Shown here in pieces: positions 51,780 to 64,000 of a DNA stretch of 64,000 bases (positions are counted from its first letter, which is position 1; each line of letters opens with the position of its first letter). Source of the DNA: Symsagittifera roscoffensis (lineage: Eukaryota; Xenacoelomorpha; Acoela; Convolutidae). Below the pieces are notes generated by a model that worked only from the letters and a program-made list of their open reading frames with translations, ran no database searches and was not told the origin of the DNA. Location: the NCBI RefSeq assembly GCF_963678635.1, contig NC_087067.1, positions 14,459,018 through 14,523,017 on the forward strand, given 5' to 3'. The position numbers were made by a program, and so were the translations under genes.

Positions 51780-53400
51780 GTATCGAGAGACATTAGGAAG
51801 AGAACCACAGGCCAAGACATTAGGAAGATAAAGTTAATGGCCTGAAAATGATACAAATCATCGATGAGGACAATAAGCACGCGGTGTTCCTTAACAAAAG
51901 GTTGGCTGCATTCATAACAAATGGCTGGACAACGACAAGAAGAAAACTGAAAATTTTCAACAGAGGGTATCAAATATGGCAAAAAAATGATGAGTCTCCC
52001 TGCCATAGGGAGGTCCTACAAGCAATAGCAGGCAAAAATGAAAGACTTTCAAAATTGCAAAAAACAAGCTGATAGAGTCTTAGTGGCTGCAATTTGTGAG
52101 AGAAGCGAAGGACAGGTTCCACGGGAAGCTTAACCAAAATTTAAAAAAAAAAAGAGAAATAAAACAACACAGTTCAAGAAGAATTTTATAGGCCTGGAAA
52201 ATATGGGAAAATTTTACGGTGGGTTCAATTTTTCAAAAAAAGCAGCACTTGCTAGACGGAAAATTGTAGCGGTTAGCCAGGAAGTAACATAAACACTATA
52301 CTCACTATAGAAAAAATGAGAGAAGAGCTAGCCTTGATCAAGGAGATCACACTAAGGAGATCGGAGTGGCGGTAAGGGTAAGGTTCTTTTGTACGACTGC
52401 CTTCTTGAGATCCTTAAAACTGACTGCTGGCCGATAGAGACAAAAGAAGGATAGACCGACATATAAAACTATAGACGCATGTGTCTGCTGACTCCTGTCA
52501 GCCGAATCATAGCAAGAGTTTCTGCTTCTAGTCTCAAAACTTTGGCAGAAAACAGTAAGAAGTGATGGAAAGTACCGAGAATTCTTCAGAAAAGAAAACT
52601 GACGACTGATTGAGGAAATTTTAGCCGTATTGACGAGGAAGTCAGAAAAATTTCTGGGTCAAGTGGGAAAAGGGATGAGAAGCCGACAAAACTTAAAGAG
52701 ACTTAGTGTGGTTCTTCTAGATATAGTAAGAGTGCACCCCAGGAGTTGATAGAGAATGACTCTGGGGCATACTAGAGAAGCTAATAATGCCAGCTCAGGC
52801 ACTGAACGTAATAAAAAGATAACAAGTACAAAATTGAAGGAAGAGAAATTCGAGAAGGCCGTACCGACTGTGAACCCCACATAGAGAGTCAAGTCTAGAG
52901 TTTGCCACGTCACCGATACTGTCAAAAGTCAATCACTCCGAAGGTGTGAAAATGTTTGCTGAGGAGTAATAAAATTTTACTGAAAAGATTAGCCTGGCTT
53001 AGTTCGGCTATACACTAATGAAAACCGAAATTGGCCAATTGTCGACTATCAAAAAAGCAACAAGAATATCGAAAAAAGCAATCGATTTGAGTTTATAATA
53101 GCTGAGTGCCTATTTGATGATGATTCAACTTTGATCGAAAGGACTGTGTAACTAGAACAGAGCAATGAGACTGTCAAAAACATATCCCCACAAAGGGAGG
53201 AAAAAGGTCGGGGAGAAAGAGCGTCTCTTTTGGACCAGACACCAATCTCAAAGCATAAAAACTGGTAACATTACTCAAAAATTTCAAAAAACAACATTGC
53301 GAGTGAACAAGACGAGCATGCCAGGCTTAGCTATGGAAGTCGACCCTTTGAAAGCGAGGGAAAACTTTCATAGTACAGGGCGTCAGCGAGGCATCGTTAT
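51780..53400. other. Moderate-GC segment without recognisable gene
   Basis: The composition is purine-rich on the plus strand and differs from the flanks, as in a decayed element. The longest plus-strand frames (51,848-52,072 and 53,165-53,407) show no known motif. Confidence 0.3.
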
Positions 53401-53447
53401 TATTTGATTAAAAAACGGTAATCACCAAGAGACGCTGAACAACTATA

Positions 53448-53592
53448 CAGTGGTGATATAAATTAACCGGACAAAACGCGTTAAGCCTGAAATTTAAAAC
53501 GCGTTTCAAATTGGGTTGAGTTTAGGTGAAAATTTATGAAGACCAAGATTGCTTAAAATTTTAGCAGAATTATTATGGTGTAATTTGTAGCA
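53448..53592. mobile_element. Foldback MITE, mariner-like ends, truncated copy 2
   Basis: This is the left end only, preceded by TA. It begins CAGTGGTGATATAAATTAAC and continues with ~145 bp matching the arm of the 28.6-kb copy, then breaks off near GTGTAATTTGTA. Confidence 0.8.
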
Positions 53593-53864
53593 GGTCATAG
53601 GACGAACCAAAAAGATTTAAACCAGGCAGGCTCTGAATGAATGTGATGTAAAGCACACTAAACATTCTTACCGCGATGTGTTCAGCAAACTAAGTCTATT
53701 TGGATTTTTTCTCATCTAAGTTAGTTTTATTTTTTTTAGAGTTTTTTCGAAACTCGTTGGTCGCACCAATTGAGAGTGGTCCAAGAGGCAGTTTGAGATT
53801 GATTACGTCTGTTTTTACGCTCTTTTTTGTACGGATTTTATTTCCTTGTCTCGATAGACTTATA

Positions 53865-54981
53865 CAGTGCTGATTTAAATTAACCGGACAAAACGCGTTA
53901 AACTTGAAATTTAAAACGCATTTTTCTCAAATTGGGTTGAGTTTAGGTGAAAACTTATCAAGACAAAACTTGCTTAGAAGTTTAGCAAAATTAATATGGT
54001 GTAATTTGGTTTGCGAAATTCGGGTCCGAAATTTTACCCCAAAAATGGTTCATTTTGGCTTTTCTTAGTTAATCAAAAATTACGCCAAAAATACCCAGTC
54101 GATCACAGAAATAATAATATCATAGTGAGCCCCTTATGTAGCCCAACAAACTTTAAGAAAGGTATTATCTCCAAAACAGGGGCGCATTTAGGGGGGTGCG
54201 GACGCCCCTTCTCCTTAGGGATTCGACCCCCTGCTGACCCAAAGGGTCCCCCCTTTGATACTTTTTCAGAAATTCATTTTTGGCCAACCGACCCTAAAAT
54301 TTTCTATAGGCGCCAATATATTCTAACTTTGAGGGGATGCGCGCGCCAAAAAAACGCGATTTTTTGTCAACATTTTTCAAAAAGTGCCCAAAAACGGGTA
54401 CGGTTTTTTCAAACAAATAGGGGCAAAACAGTGCGTTGGGATGGGAGAGCTCAAAAATCAATTTGGTCGACCTAAAAAAAAGGTCGTCAAATTTTTTAAA
54501 TTTTTTTGAAAATCCGCCCCCCCCATCGAGAAAATCCTAGATCCGCCCCTGCTCCAAAATATTGTACAAGTTAATTTATTTCTGTTTGATAGCCAAAAAA
54601 AGGTCTTTTTTACTATAAAAATACCAACTATTTATTTAAACACAATTTTTAAACGATTTGCAATTTTTTTTTTGGAGAATAAACCCTTCTTAAAGTTTGT
54701 TGGGCTACGTAAGGGGCTCACTTTGATATAATTATGTTTGTGATCGACTGGGTATTTTTGGCGTAATTTTTGATTAACTAAGAAAAGCCAAAATGAACCA
54801 TTTTTGGGGTAAAATTTCTGACCCGAATTTCGCAAAACAAATTACACCATATTAATTGTGCTAAACTTCTAAGCAAGTTTTGTCTTGAAAAGTTTTCACC
54901 TAAACTCAACCCAATTTGAGAAAAATGCGTTTTAGATTTCAAGTTTAACGCGTTTTGTCCGGTTAATTTAAATCAGCACTG
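53865..54981. mobile_element. Foldback MITE, mariner-like ends, copy 3, interrupted by a hAT-like MITE
   Basis: It is flanked by TA; ends CAGTGCTGATTTAAATTAAC and its reverse complement are perfect. The inverted arms (~310 bp) pair throughout. The central part is interrupted at 54,177-54,551 by a younger element with its own target duplication. Confidence 0.9.
54177..54551. mobile_element. hAT-like MITE nested in the foldback element
   Basis: The 375-bp element is flanked by the 8-bp duplication CTCCAAAA (54,169-54,176 and 54,552-54,559). Its ends are CAGGGGCGCATTTAGG and the reverse complement of CAGGGGCGGATCTAGG. The CAGGGGCGGAT terminus plus 8-bp duplication is typical of hAT-type MITEs. 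It has no coding capacity. Confidence 0.9.
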
Positions 54982-54982
54982 T

Positions 54983-57220
54983 ACTTGAATTACCGCAAAT
55001 AAACAAGAAAGTTTGGAGATCGATGAGTTTTTTCCTTTTCAATATTTGTCTGAGTTGTCAACTATCCAGTTCACAAAAAAAATTCATTACGCCGTATGAT
55101 TGGTTAGTATGCTACGGCATATGAATAGTAGCTTAATATCACAAAAAATGTAAAAGTTAAGATCTAAAAATTTACATGAAAATCTGTCTGTGTTGCGCCA
55201 TGTTTTGAGGTTTTTCTGTTATATGGCCCAAAAATTTTAATCTGTTAATTCAGCTTCTGTCTGCATTCAAATTTTAAAAATATTTCCGCTGACATGAATT
55301 TCAATTATTCAGGTTACACTCCAAATTCTCTCTCTCAAAAATAAGGTGGAAAATTTTTTGCACTCCCTGGTTGACATCCATAAACCGAACATGTTTATCT
55401 TACAATTCCAACATCAAATATACTTGTTATATTTGAAAATGTGACAGAAAACATGACATTTTTTTCGTGGATTTTCAAGTTTTTTCCGAAAGTGAATCCA
55501 CTATTCAGCAACTAGAATCACTCAGTATAAAAGCAAATCAGGTACCAGTCAGCGCACAATTAATGGAAAAAGCATAACTTGAATGAAACTAATGGTTCTC
55601 ATGTGAAGTTAGGATTTCAAATCGAAGCAAAACGAGTAAAATAATCGAAAGAGCAAAAATAGATGAGCGATCGAACTCAATTCATCTGTAGATATTATGA
55701 AGTCTTCAAAACAGGCAAAATCTGATTCTCGGTAGACTTTTGAAACCATTTACACAACAAATGAATACTTTCAAATAGAACTACTTTTTCAACCTAAACT
55801 GAATTAAAAAAGGAAAAACACTGATTCTGGCGCACTGTACTTCCATGCTGAATGTATGTGCAGCAGCGCCACCCGTAGAAAAAGTTTTTTTTTGTTTCTG
55901 TTGAGCTCAAAGTTTGTCTGTAGTGGGAGCTTTACTGTTTTACGGCCCAAAATTATTAAACTATTGATTCAGCTTATGTCTGCATTAAAATCCTACATAC
56001 ATTTCCGTTGACATGAATTTCAACTAAAAAGGTTCGAAATTGTGATCAATTTTTCAGATTAGCAAAGTGATCGGTTTTGGGCCGTATACCGGAAAAGACT
56101 CCTATTTTGTTGCAAGATTAAATTTTGCAGTGCATTTGCAGTCACAATGACACCTATTACCGCTATTCATGATGTGAATAAGTTTTCACGTGAAATACTG
56201 GAAAAAAACGGTAAATTCCAGTTTATAATTAATAAATTGTTGGAGTGCGATTATAATTTTGGATGATGTATAAACTAAAGATGACAATTTAGGATTTGAG
56301 ACCCAAGAGTCTCAAATATTGGCGACCACAGGAAAATATACAGCCGCTAACTTCACACGGCACCTCAGTCTCCGATGCCCCCAGGGTCGACCATCATCAT
56401 CATCATCATCATCATCAGTTGCCTCATCATGAGCCTATCACAAAGGACAAACACTAGTCTCAGAGGTCCCCCCTCCAAAATGAAATATCAAAGTCTACAT
56501 CATGGACCCTATCAGAGGCCCCCCTAGTCTCAAAGGTCCCCCAGTTGTCCCCCTCAACTTCAAGATCACAGAAAATTGGGCTAGATCGGTATTGTGTCGT
56601 TCTTAGTTTAGCGTAACCGTCGCCTTCAATCAGGTCTGACCTTTTTTGATGAAAAACGACTTTTTTCAAAAAATGGCTGTACTTTCAAAACTCATAAGAG
56701 TACTAATAGTTTGAAATTCATATTCGAAAAGTCCAAACCCATAATTTTGCTATTAGTTCAACCTGAAAACAAATTTATAGTGCTGTTTCAAAACTGATAG
56801 TTTTTATTATACTTTGCTTTACTAATTGTGAACCATCGGTGTGCAAACGTAGATTTTTCACTGCTCGAAAAACACTGATAGCCAAAACCCTTTAGTTAAA
56901 AATTCCATAACTAAACACCAAAAAAATGCAATCCATGCAGCAGAGTATTCCGAAAGTTTTCTCGAAACTTGTGAAAAAAACATAAGAATGCCTATAGCAT
57001 ATTTTTTTTCTCCAAAAAACTTGAACCAGTGAGGTCTAGGAAGTATTCTCATCTTATTCAAAAGGTTGAATTGTTTTCTCAGCTAAGCTTGACCGTTGAA
57101 AAAAAATTCACTTGGTATCTAATGGTTGAAGTACGCGATACTTCATAGCTCCTTAAAAGCTTATAATATCCCCATACGAAATACGCACGCTCGTAGTGCC
57201 GACAGGACCGTTCGTAACTT
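54983..57220. other. AT-rich stretch with a direct repeat and a CAT microsatellite
   Basis: Segments ~55,195-55,325 and ~55,925-56,040 are diverged direct repeats (shared GGCCCAAAA, GATTCAGCTT.TGTCTGCATT, TTTCCG.TGACATGAATTTCAA). Positions 56,392-56,415 are eight CAT units. A segment with repeated AGTCTCA(A/G)AGGTCCCCC lies at 56,455-56,545. No gene is recognised. Confidence 0.6.
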
Positions 57221-57322
57221 TTGTCTACAAAAAAATTGAAACCTAAACCTATTTTCATCCATTTCATATTTTCTCTTCTAACCTTATTATACCATTCCTA
57301 TAACCTTTTCACTTCTTTAACG

Positions 57323-59160
57323 ATGGCTCCAAATTTCTATTACCCTCCTGAGAGCGTTGAACGACAACTTAGCAGCGAAATTGCACAATTTACGGAACAC
57401 ATTTCATTAAAGCAAACAACACAGTTCATTACAGTCTCAAAGGTTTGAAGCTTCCCGATATTAGGATCCCAAAAATCGACGGCAATGCAGTAGAATGGAA
57501 AAATTGATTTGAGCTCTTCTAAACTGCAATAGGAAACAATGCCAAGTTAACTGATCTAGAAAAATAACTTACCTGCGGTCCTGTGTGTCGATGAAGCCAA
57601 AAACGTTGTGGAGAGCTACGGCACGACTTCTTCACAGTATACTCAAGTAATAGAGGAAGTAATTCGCAAATGCGGCTTCTCCAACTTCTTTGATGCAGCT
57701 TTTAGTTGGCAGCTGGAAAAAATTGTGCAACTGCATGTTAATGAACATCAAACGTTCGTTAGGTTTGCTGTTTTTCTTCGTATGCTGGTGCACAAGTCCG
57801 AACTAAATAACTACACGCCCGACTTGAACTCGAGTAACCTTATTCAACTTTTTCGCTCTAAACTTCACCCAGCAGTCTTGTTCAAACGAGAAGAACACGG
57901 CGTACATAATGGGAACGACCATGCTATACTCAAAGATCTCACAGATTGGCTTGACATCTACTGTAGAGCTTGCGAGAACTTAGAGGTTTTACCTGTTGCA
58001 CTACTCTTTTTTACGAGAAACAAAGATTGGAAAAACAGCCAGCAACAAGCATCTCTCTTTACCATGCTTAACAGCCAGCATACCGAAAAAAAAGGATAAT
58101 TTCAAGAATTAATCAAATTAATTGAAATGGTTAAGTCTGCAGAACAGTGAAAACCACTGCATTGGACACTACCCTGCTTTTGTAAAGCCAACTACGCGAC
58201 AAACACTCAATTAGTGAAGGATAAACAGTTGTGCTTCAAGCGCCTGGGTAAGCATAGGTCAACAAGACCTTGTATCATAAACAACTGCGGGAGAAAACAC
58301 CATTCTACTTTACATAGAAATCATGATAAAACTGCGGAGTGGCAAACTCCGAAATCCACCAATAGCAATGTGCAAAACCAAGTGAATACGAACGTCGGTT
58401 TGAAAAACCAACTACAACTTATGCCCATAATATAATTTTTTTCAACAACCAAACCAATTGTTTCCTTGCTATGCAATTCTTGTTATTTGCACTAGCTCTT
58501 CTTATGTCCTGAAATGCACAGCTGATATCTTACAGTTACTGCAATAGTCGAACAGTTGAATTAAGCATTCGCGGTGCTTTCAGTGAAGACAATGTTTCGT
58601 AAAATCTAGTTCGACTGCACATTGGACCTTTCAATTCGACTTCTGCTATGCTTACCCTACAATCAGACTACTCGTAGGAAACGCTCAATTCCGACTTGAA
58701 AGATGTCGCAAAACTGAACAACGTATGTTACTGGTATGACCATCTACAACACCTTGCGTTTCCTAATCTCCTCGCCAATTTGGTACACATTCTAATCTCC
58801 GCCGACGCTTTCTGGCATATCACAGAGAAAGAAATTTTGAAGTGCCCTGCCGGCAGTTCGTGTGAAGTGCGCAACCAGCTGGGACGGACGATGACCGGCC
58901 CGCTTCATCAATTTTCTTTAGATGAGCAGTGCAACTATAATCTAACCAATTCCATTGACACTAAGCAACACGAGGAACCTTCCTCAATTTAAATTGTTGA
59001 AAAGTTTTAGAAAATCGAAGAATCCGGCACAACTTCTTTTGTAATTAAGAGACCGTTTTCGAAAAATTATACCGAGCATTTAGAGTTTATGGAACAAATT
59101 AATCATTACGACGGAACCCGCTACCGAATCAATTTGCTTTGGAAGAACAACATAACGACA
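57323..59160 (+). pseudogene. BEL/Pao retroelement remnant (Gag and protease region, ends at RT start)
   Basis: From ATG 57,323 a Gag starts. LPDIRIPKIDGNAVEWKN at ~57,450-57,505 is the signature entry of BEL/Pao Gags (DUF1759-type), continued by 57,608-58,099. A Cys/His knuckle region follows (CFKRLGKHRSTRPCIINNCGR at ~58,229-58,300). At 58,696-58,992 lies the end of the BEL protease domain (DUF1758-type: LNNVCYWYDHLQHLAFPN, ISADAFWHI, LGRTMTGPL). Around 59,050-59,150 the frame reads HYDGTRYRINLLWK, which normally precedes BEL RT; no RT follows. Many stops and frame changes show it is dead and truncated. Confidence 0.75.
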
Positions 59161-59689
59161 ACGACGACCACAAAAGGACAAACCCACAATGCAGCTCTGC
59201 GACCAATCTTTATCAACTTATATTGATAAAGGTTACGTGATACCCGTAACTTTCCTACATCCGCCACTGTAACTAATATGGTACCTCCCGCACTATCCGG
59301 TTATAAATCCCCAGACGCCTGGTAGTGTTCGACGTGTAACAAATCCTGCATCGAAATTCAAGGGCATTTTTCTCAATTCCTGTTTAGAGACGGGACCGGA
59401 TCTATTTCATAACATAATTGGTTTGCTAATGAGGTTCAGATGCTTGACCTTGATGGACAGAGAGGACGAACTCTATCTGCAATAAGAATAAGAATCAGAG
59501 TTGAATTAATGTTATCTTACAACTAATCGTTTTTTATCGCTCCGACTTAGAAATAAGGTTTATCGATCCATTCGGATTCAAGTGTTAAAATCTCATACCC
59601 AACGGTGTGACATGGCGCAACAAGCAGGATTTTCCAAAAATCCACTAAAAATTAACCATTTTGGGACAGAGCGTCGGCCAATCCGCCAC

Positions 59690-60778
59690 TAGAATGGACA
59701 AAGTGGGCAGCAATATTGGAAACGGCTGTATTTGCAAAGGATGGGATTGAAATTCGGAATTCATTGAGGACCCGATCAACACTAGTCGAACCCGCAGAAT
59801 CCGTGTACGAGCTTGAAATAGCGGGTGAAACAGAAGCGCAAAAAAGAAAACCGCGAGGTACGCAATCAAGAGAAACGAGTTGGATGGGAGAACCACGTCA
59901 TAAAAGCCCGGGAGAAAGGTGTATTTTGTAATTCATACAGATGGGACGAAGCAGACGAACGAGTCAGAAATTATTTTTTTCTCTGTCTGGGAGCAGAAGA
60001 CCAAAGACAAATACAACAAAAAAGACCAAACCTTGTATTACACAATGTCACCACACAGGAGTTCATGACAACGTTGGAAGATATCTTCGTTACTAACAGA
60101 ATTGTAGCGTTCCAATGATACAATTTAACTTGCCGTAAACAACAGAAAACGGAAAGTTTGGAACAATTTCATGCAGAACTTGTCGAATTGGCCTCACGGG
60201 CCGATCGTGGAGACAGAGAAGATGAATGGGTCAGAGATATGTTTACAGCACACATACACAATGAAAAAATTGCGGTAGAACTGTTAGCTCAAATACAAAC
60301 CCCACAAGACGCATACGAGTATGCAATTCTTCGAGAAAAAGGCATTAAACATAGTCGAACGATGAAGATACACCCATTTGGGGGACACACTGCACCAAAA
60401 CAAGAACACGTACATTATATAAATAATCGGGGTGGTCGATATAATTCGGCAAATAATCAAAGTTCACAAAGAGGTAGAGGTGGTTTCCGCGATCGACAAT
60501 ATCCACGTGGATCACAAAACACAAGAGGATAACAAAGAAAAAACAATACTAACAGTTACAAACAATGTTATAAATGCGGAAACCAATACAATCAGAATCA
60601 TCTACAATCTTGCCCGGCAAAAGATAAAGTTTGTTCGAAATGTGCCAAACGAGGTCATTTTGCAAACGTTTGCAGATCTACAAATGTTAATTATTTAGGT
60701 ACCCGGGAAGATGAGCAACAGGAAGAAATTGAAACAGAATGCCTCGAAACTGAAAACGATCCGGTAGCTTTTGCCTAG
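59690..60778 (+). pseudogene. Gag of a second Ty3/gypsy element (stop-interrupted)
   Basis: From ~59,825 the frame encodes a Gag capsid-like region (WDEADERVRNYFFLCLGAED; ESLEQFHAELVELASRAD) and then two knuckles, CYKCGNQYNQNHLQSC and CSKCAKRGHFANVC. In-frame stops at 60,116 (TGA), 60,530 (TAA) and 60,776 (TAG) interrupt an otherwise continuous frame. The part before 59,825 is in another frame. The element is a different lineage from the giant one: short Gag, no N-terminal extension. Confidence 0.8.
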
Positions 60779-62779
60779 TTTACATCAAAAAACGGATGGG
60801 ATGAATACCAAATAGACAAATTTTCGGTTATTGCAATCTCTGAATCTTTTGATGTCAAAAATACAAACTTCCTGTCGGACGATGACCTGAATGGACATAT
60901 TGTAAAACTAAAAACAAAGTCCGAACATTTATTCGCTATCGCTGACTCAGGAAGTCCAATGTCGTTTTTGAATGAGAAAAACGCACGGCGCATACATCAA
61001 AACGATAGATCAGCATTGTTCAAGTGTATCCCACCGGATGATGCAGCAAGAAACTTGGCTTGTTATAATGGTGAAACTATAATCCCGAAGGGACGATTAA
61101 TTACAACAATTGAATTGAGAGGCTGGAAGATTCAATCAGCCCCATTCATCATTGTCGACGATTAAAAAGCCAGCATCATCGGACGCAATTTACTACCAAA
61201 AATCGGTATCAAGTTAATTCAAGAAACAAATAGACAAGCTGCATTGAACATTCACGAACAAGAAGAATCGCATCCGGATATTAAACAATGGGTCAAAAAT
61301 AACTTCCAACAATTATGCATACGTATCGGAAAATCGAAAAATCCAATGATGAAAACTCAATTCAGTCAAGATTTCATACCAATACAGCAAAAAGGACGAC
61401 AAATTCCGGTTGAAGGGGAACTCAACAAGTTGCTGAATCAAAATCACATCATCAAGTTAGATAAATGCTCGGACCAACAATTTATTAGTCCAAATGTTAT
61501 CACAGTAAAAAAGGATCAAAGAGTCAAACTCGCACTAGATTCTAAGAAAATCAACAAATACATACATAAAAACAAATACCAAATGCCCAACATTGAACTC
61601 CTGTTGGATAATATTGCACAGGTGTTAAAATCGGACAAATCTCAACAAACACTATTCTCAACACTCGACCTTCGTTACGCATATTCACAAATCCCGTTGG
61701 ACAAAACGAACAAACAACACTGCAACTTTAGTCTGATTGGGGGCAACGCTACTGGAATTTATCAATTTCAAACAGGGTTTTACGGCCTCACGGATATGAC
61801 AGCCGAATTTCAAAAAGGGATCGATTGAACCCTTACAAACTGCACGAAAACTTGCGCTTATTTAGACGATATTCTAATTGTCACAAAATGATCTTTGGAT
61901 ACACACAAACAAAAATTACAATCAGTTCTGAAAAAACTGGACGACCAAAATCTGGCAATATCATTGGATAAAAGTAAATTTGCATGCAAACAAGTTGAGT
62001 GGTTAGGATTTACTGCTAATAGCGAGGATACAAAACCACTCATAAAAAAGTCTGAGGCTATTGAAAAACTATCACCACCAAAAACTTTTAAATAAAAAAA
62101 AAGTTTTATGGGTTCCATAAATCATCTCACACGGTACATCCCTAAACTGGCACAAACCGCTGCCGCTTTACGCCCACTACTTAAAAACACCGAGAAGAAC
62201 AGACCACTTGAGTGGTCCACAGAGCATAACACAGCATTTGAAAACATACTAAAATTAGTATCGGACATAACACAAAACAAACGCTTTGACAATCACCTCG
62301 ACACTCGCATCGTTTGCGATGCTTCAACTACAGAATTAGGAGCTGCGCTCGAACGTTTTTCACCAGAAAGTTGGGTTGCAGTAGCGTGTGCATCACGGTT
62401 CTTAAATTCATTAGAGGAAAAATATTCTGTTAACGAACTTGAATTATTAGGGGTCGTGTTGGCAATCGAACGTTTTAAATATAATTTATATGGTAAAAAT
62501 TTTACCGTCATCACTGATCATCAAGCTTTAATCATCGCATTAAACGCAAGCGAGCGATCAAAAACAAGTCAAAGCCGGCTCACACGCTGGATTGACCGAT
62601 TAATTCCCTTTCACTTCGATATCAAACATCTTGCTGGGAGTAAGATGGGACTAATTGACTACATATCCCGAAATCCGGTTGGATTGGCAATACCCCCTAG
62701 TGAGTACGACGAGGAATTTGTTGTAGCATCAATTAGGGCATTCATTAATAATCTGGAAATGATTGACAATTGCAACTAA
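60779..62779 (+). pseudogene. Protease-RT-RNase H of the second Ty3/gypsy element (stop-interrupted)
   Basis: The same frame as Gag continues: protease ADSGSPMSFL at ~60,942-60,971 and IIGRNLLPKIG at ~61,175-61,208; RT from ~61,380 with TLDLRYAYSQIPL, FYGLTDMTAEFQKGID and AYLDDILIV (YLDD catalytic box at ~61,855-61,870); RNase H with CDASTTELGAAL (~62,309), NELELLGVVLAIE, TDHQALI and DYISRNP (~62,660). Stops at 61,163 (TAA), 61,826 (TGA), 61,889 (TGA) and 62,093 (TAA) fall within the coding body, yet no frameshift occurs. It cannot make active Pol unless stops are suppressed. Confidence 0.85.
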
Positions 62780-64000
62780 CAACACAAATCAGTCTCACTC
62801 AAAATCTGCTGTACATCAGTCAACTGTCTTCCGATCCAAACAAAATCAAAACCAGAAAAACAATTTTGTTCATAAAATTTCATATAACGATCACAACAAC
62901 GCAGCTATGAGCCGTAAGGATATCAAAGAACTTAAAGGAGGATTCATACCAACGGAACTAAAATCACCCGACACAAGAGGACGAAACGCGTCAACGGGAA
63001 ACTGGCAAGACAGGGAAGAAAGCCTTGCGGACCCCAGATGGCATAAAAGACCTCCTACCAGGGGAAAGAAAGGATACTCTGAGGAAAAGAAATCATCACA
63101 GCTAGAAAAGCCTAATCAAACGCTAACGCCCGTACGGAACGCTAGAGAGATACTATCGACTAAGAAAATCGATATCGGCAAAAATCGAATTTCTCGAAGA
63201 TCACTTTCACAAATACAAATATATCCGAAAACAAAACGGATCGGATCACTGCAGGCTGCAACAGGAAAATGATGACAACCCAAACACAAGTGACTACCAT
63301 AGCAGCAACTTCACCAACACTTACACCCGAACCACAAAACACAACAATTTCTACACAAACACCCGAGAAAACCAAAGACACAGTAACGGATAATTGCGTC
63401 AGCCGAGTAGATCCAAAAATTTGCATACAAGAAGTACAGGAACACAACATTTAACCACCAACAACGGGTACAACACTAGAAAACAGTCACGAAATGATCA
63501 CGGAAGAACTAGTCGCTACGGTAGAGAAGGCTACAAATACGACGGAATCTGAGGAGGATATGCCTTTGTTCAGACAAAAATTACAACGAGTTTTGAGCGT
63601 CCAATTCATCGCCGCAGCCACCAAGAAAGATCGAAATCTCCGCCCTCATCAATTTTGTAAGAAAGAGGGAAGCAATCAAGGCTTCCTACGGCCAGTACTG
63701 GTATAACATCAGAAACAGACTCCATGTCCGAGAGGATTGCTTACTAATCGACGAAAAGATAGTCATCCCCACACAGTGGAGGCAAACCGTGCTCGATAGT
63801 CTGCATTTAACACACCCAGGATCGGCAGCGGTGCTAGACCTCAGCAACTATGTATGGTTTCCACATATGCATCGGGCAATTGTGCAGATGGCCCAAAATT
63901 GCAAACACTGCACCGAACAAGGTAAACATTTAAAACCCATCATCGGAAAAAAAAAACATTCGTTTCAGGTAGAACCAGTTGTTGAACCAAATGAGGAAGT
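62763..64000 (+). pseudogene. RNase H-integrase spacer and integrase start of the second Ty3/gypsy element (runs off window)
   Basis: After the stop at 62,777 a frame of 169 codons (62,763-63,272) in another phase is Lys/Asn/Gln-rich and looks like a spacer. From ~63,490 integrase sequence begins. One -1 change near 63,645 is needed to read on into YGQYWYNIRNRL, then the zinc-binding HHCC region at ~63,800-63,920 (HLTHPGSAAVL, WFPHMHRAIV, CKHCTEQGK). The catalytic D,D,E core is beyond the window edge. Confidence 0.7.

Noticed and set aside
52659-52925. 88-codon minus-strand hydrophobic frame
   Set aside because: Isolated, no splice sites or relatives; opposite a purine-rich stretch that naturally yields hydrophobic antisense codons.
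1-64000. tRNA, rRNA, CRISPR, operons or bacterial promoters
   Set aside because: None seen; gene structure, introns and element types are those of an animal nuclear genome.

Overview
The window is animal (metazoan) nuclear DNA. The evidence is a multi-exon AMOP/VWD-type membrane-protein gene with spliceosomal introns and a poly(A) signal, plus a dense mix of animal-type transposable elements: Ty3/gypsy, BEL/Pao and Copia remnants, hAT-like and TA-flanked foldback MITEs. There is no bacterial, organellar or CRISPR signature, and I see no tRNA or rRNA gene. The species cannot be named from the sequence. An AT-AG splice junction in the host gene would fit a lineage that tolerates non-canonical introns, such as appendicularian tunicates, but that is speculation.

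Positions 1 to about 18,334, minus strand, hold most of a giant Ty3/gypsy-like retroelement; its 3' end lies beyond position 1. In transcript order it encodes: Gag (two CCHC knuckles); an aspartic protease in the same frame after one TAA; RT-RNase H-integrase reached through two apparent -1 frame changes, with a C-terminal domain that looks like a macro (ADP-ribose-binding) domain; then, after a ~400-bp gap holding a good splice acceptor, three further reading frames A, B and C. A, B and C are collinear in one frame and separated only by single in-frame stop codons (TAA, TGA). B carries a complete SGNH/GDSL hydrolase motif set and perhaps a second, degenerate SGNH-like region. C runs off the window with 755 open codons. 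The coding span alone exceeds 18 kb. Upstream of Gag, at about 18.3-22.1 kb, is a noncoding leader/LTR-side region studded with copies of GACCCCTCCGGATT.

Positions 22-57 kb are AT-rich. On the minus strand four phase-compatible exons (48,897-48,520; 36,367-35,285; 34,233-34,043; 33,005-32,751) build the C-terminal part of an AMOP-VWD extracellular protein with a hydrophobic, GPI-signal-like end. Its 12-kb intron contains a fourfold ~887-bp tandem array, a Copia remnant and a MITE. Around the gene lie foldback and hAT-like MITEs (three with clear target-site duplications), diverged direct repeats, minisatellites and microsatellites.

Positions 57.3-64 kb, plus strand, hold two decayed retroelements in a row: a BEL/Pao fragment cut off where RT should start, then a Ty3/gypsy element (Gag-PR-RT-RNase H-integrase start) running off the right edge. 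The latter keeps one reading frame for about 2.9 kb while carrying seven in-frame stop codons.
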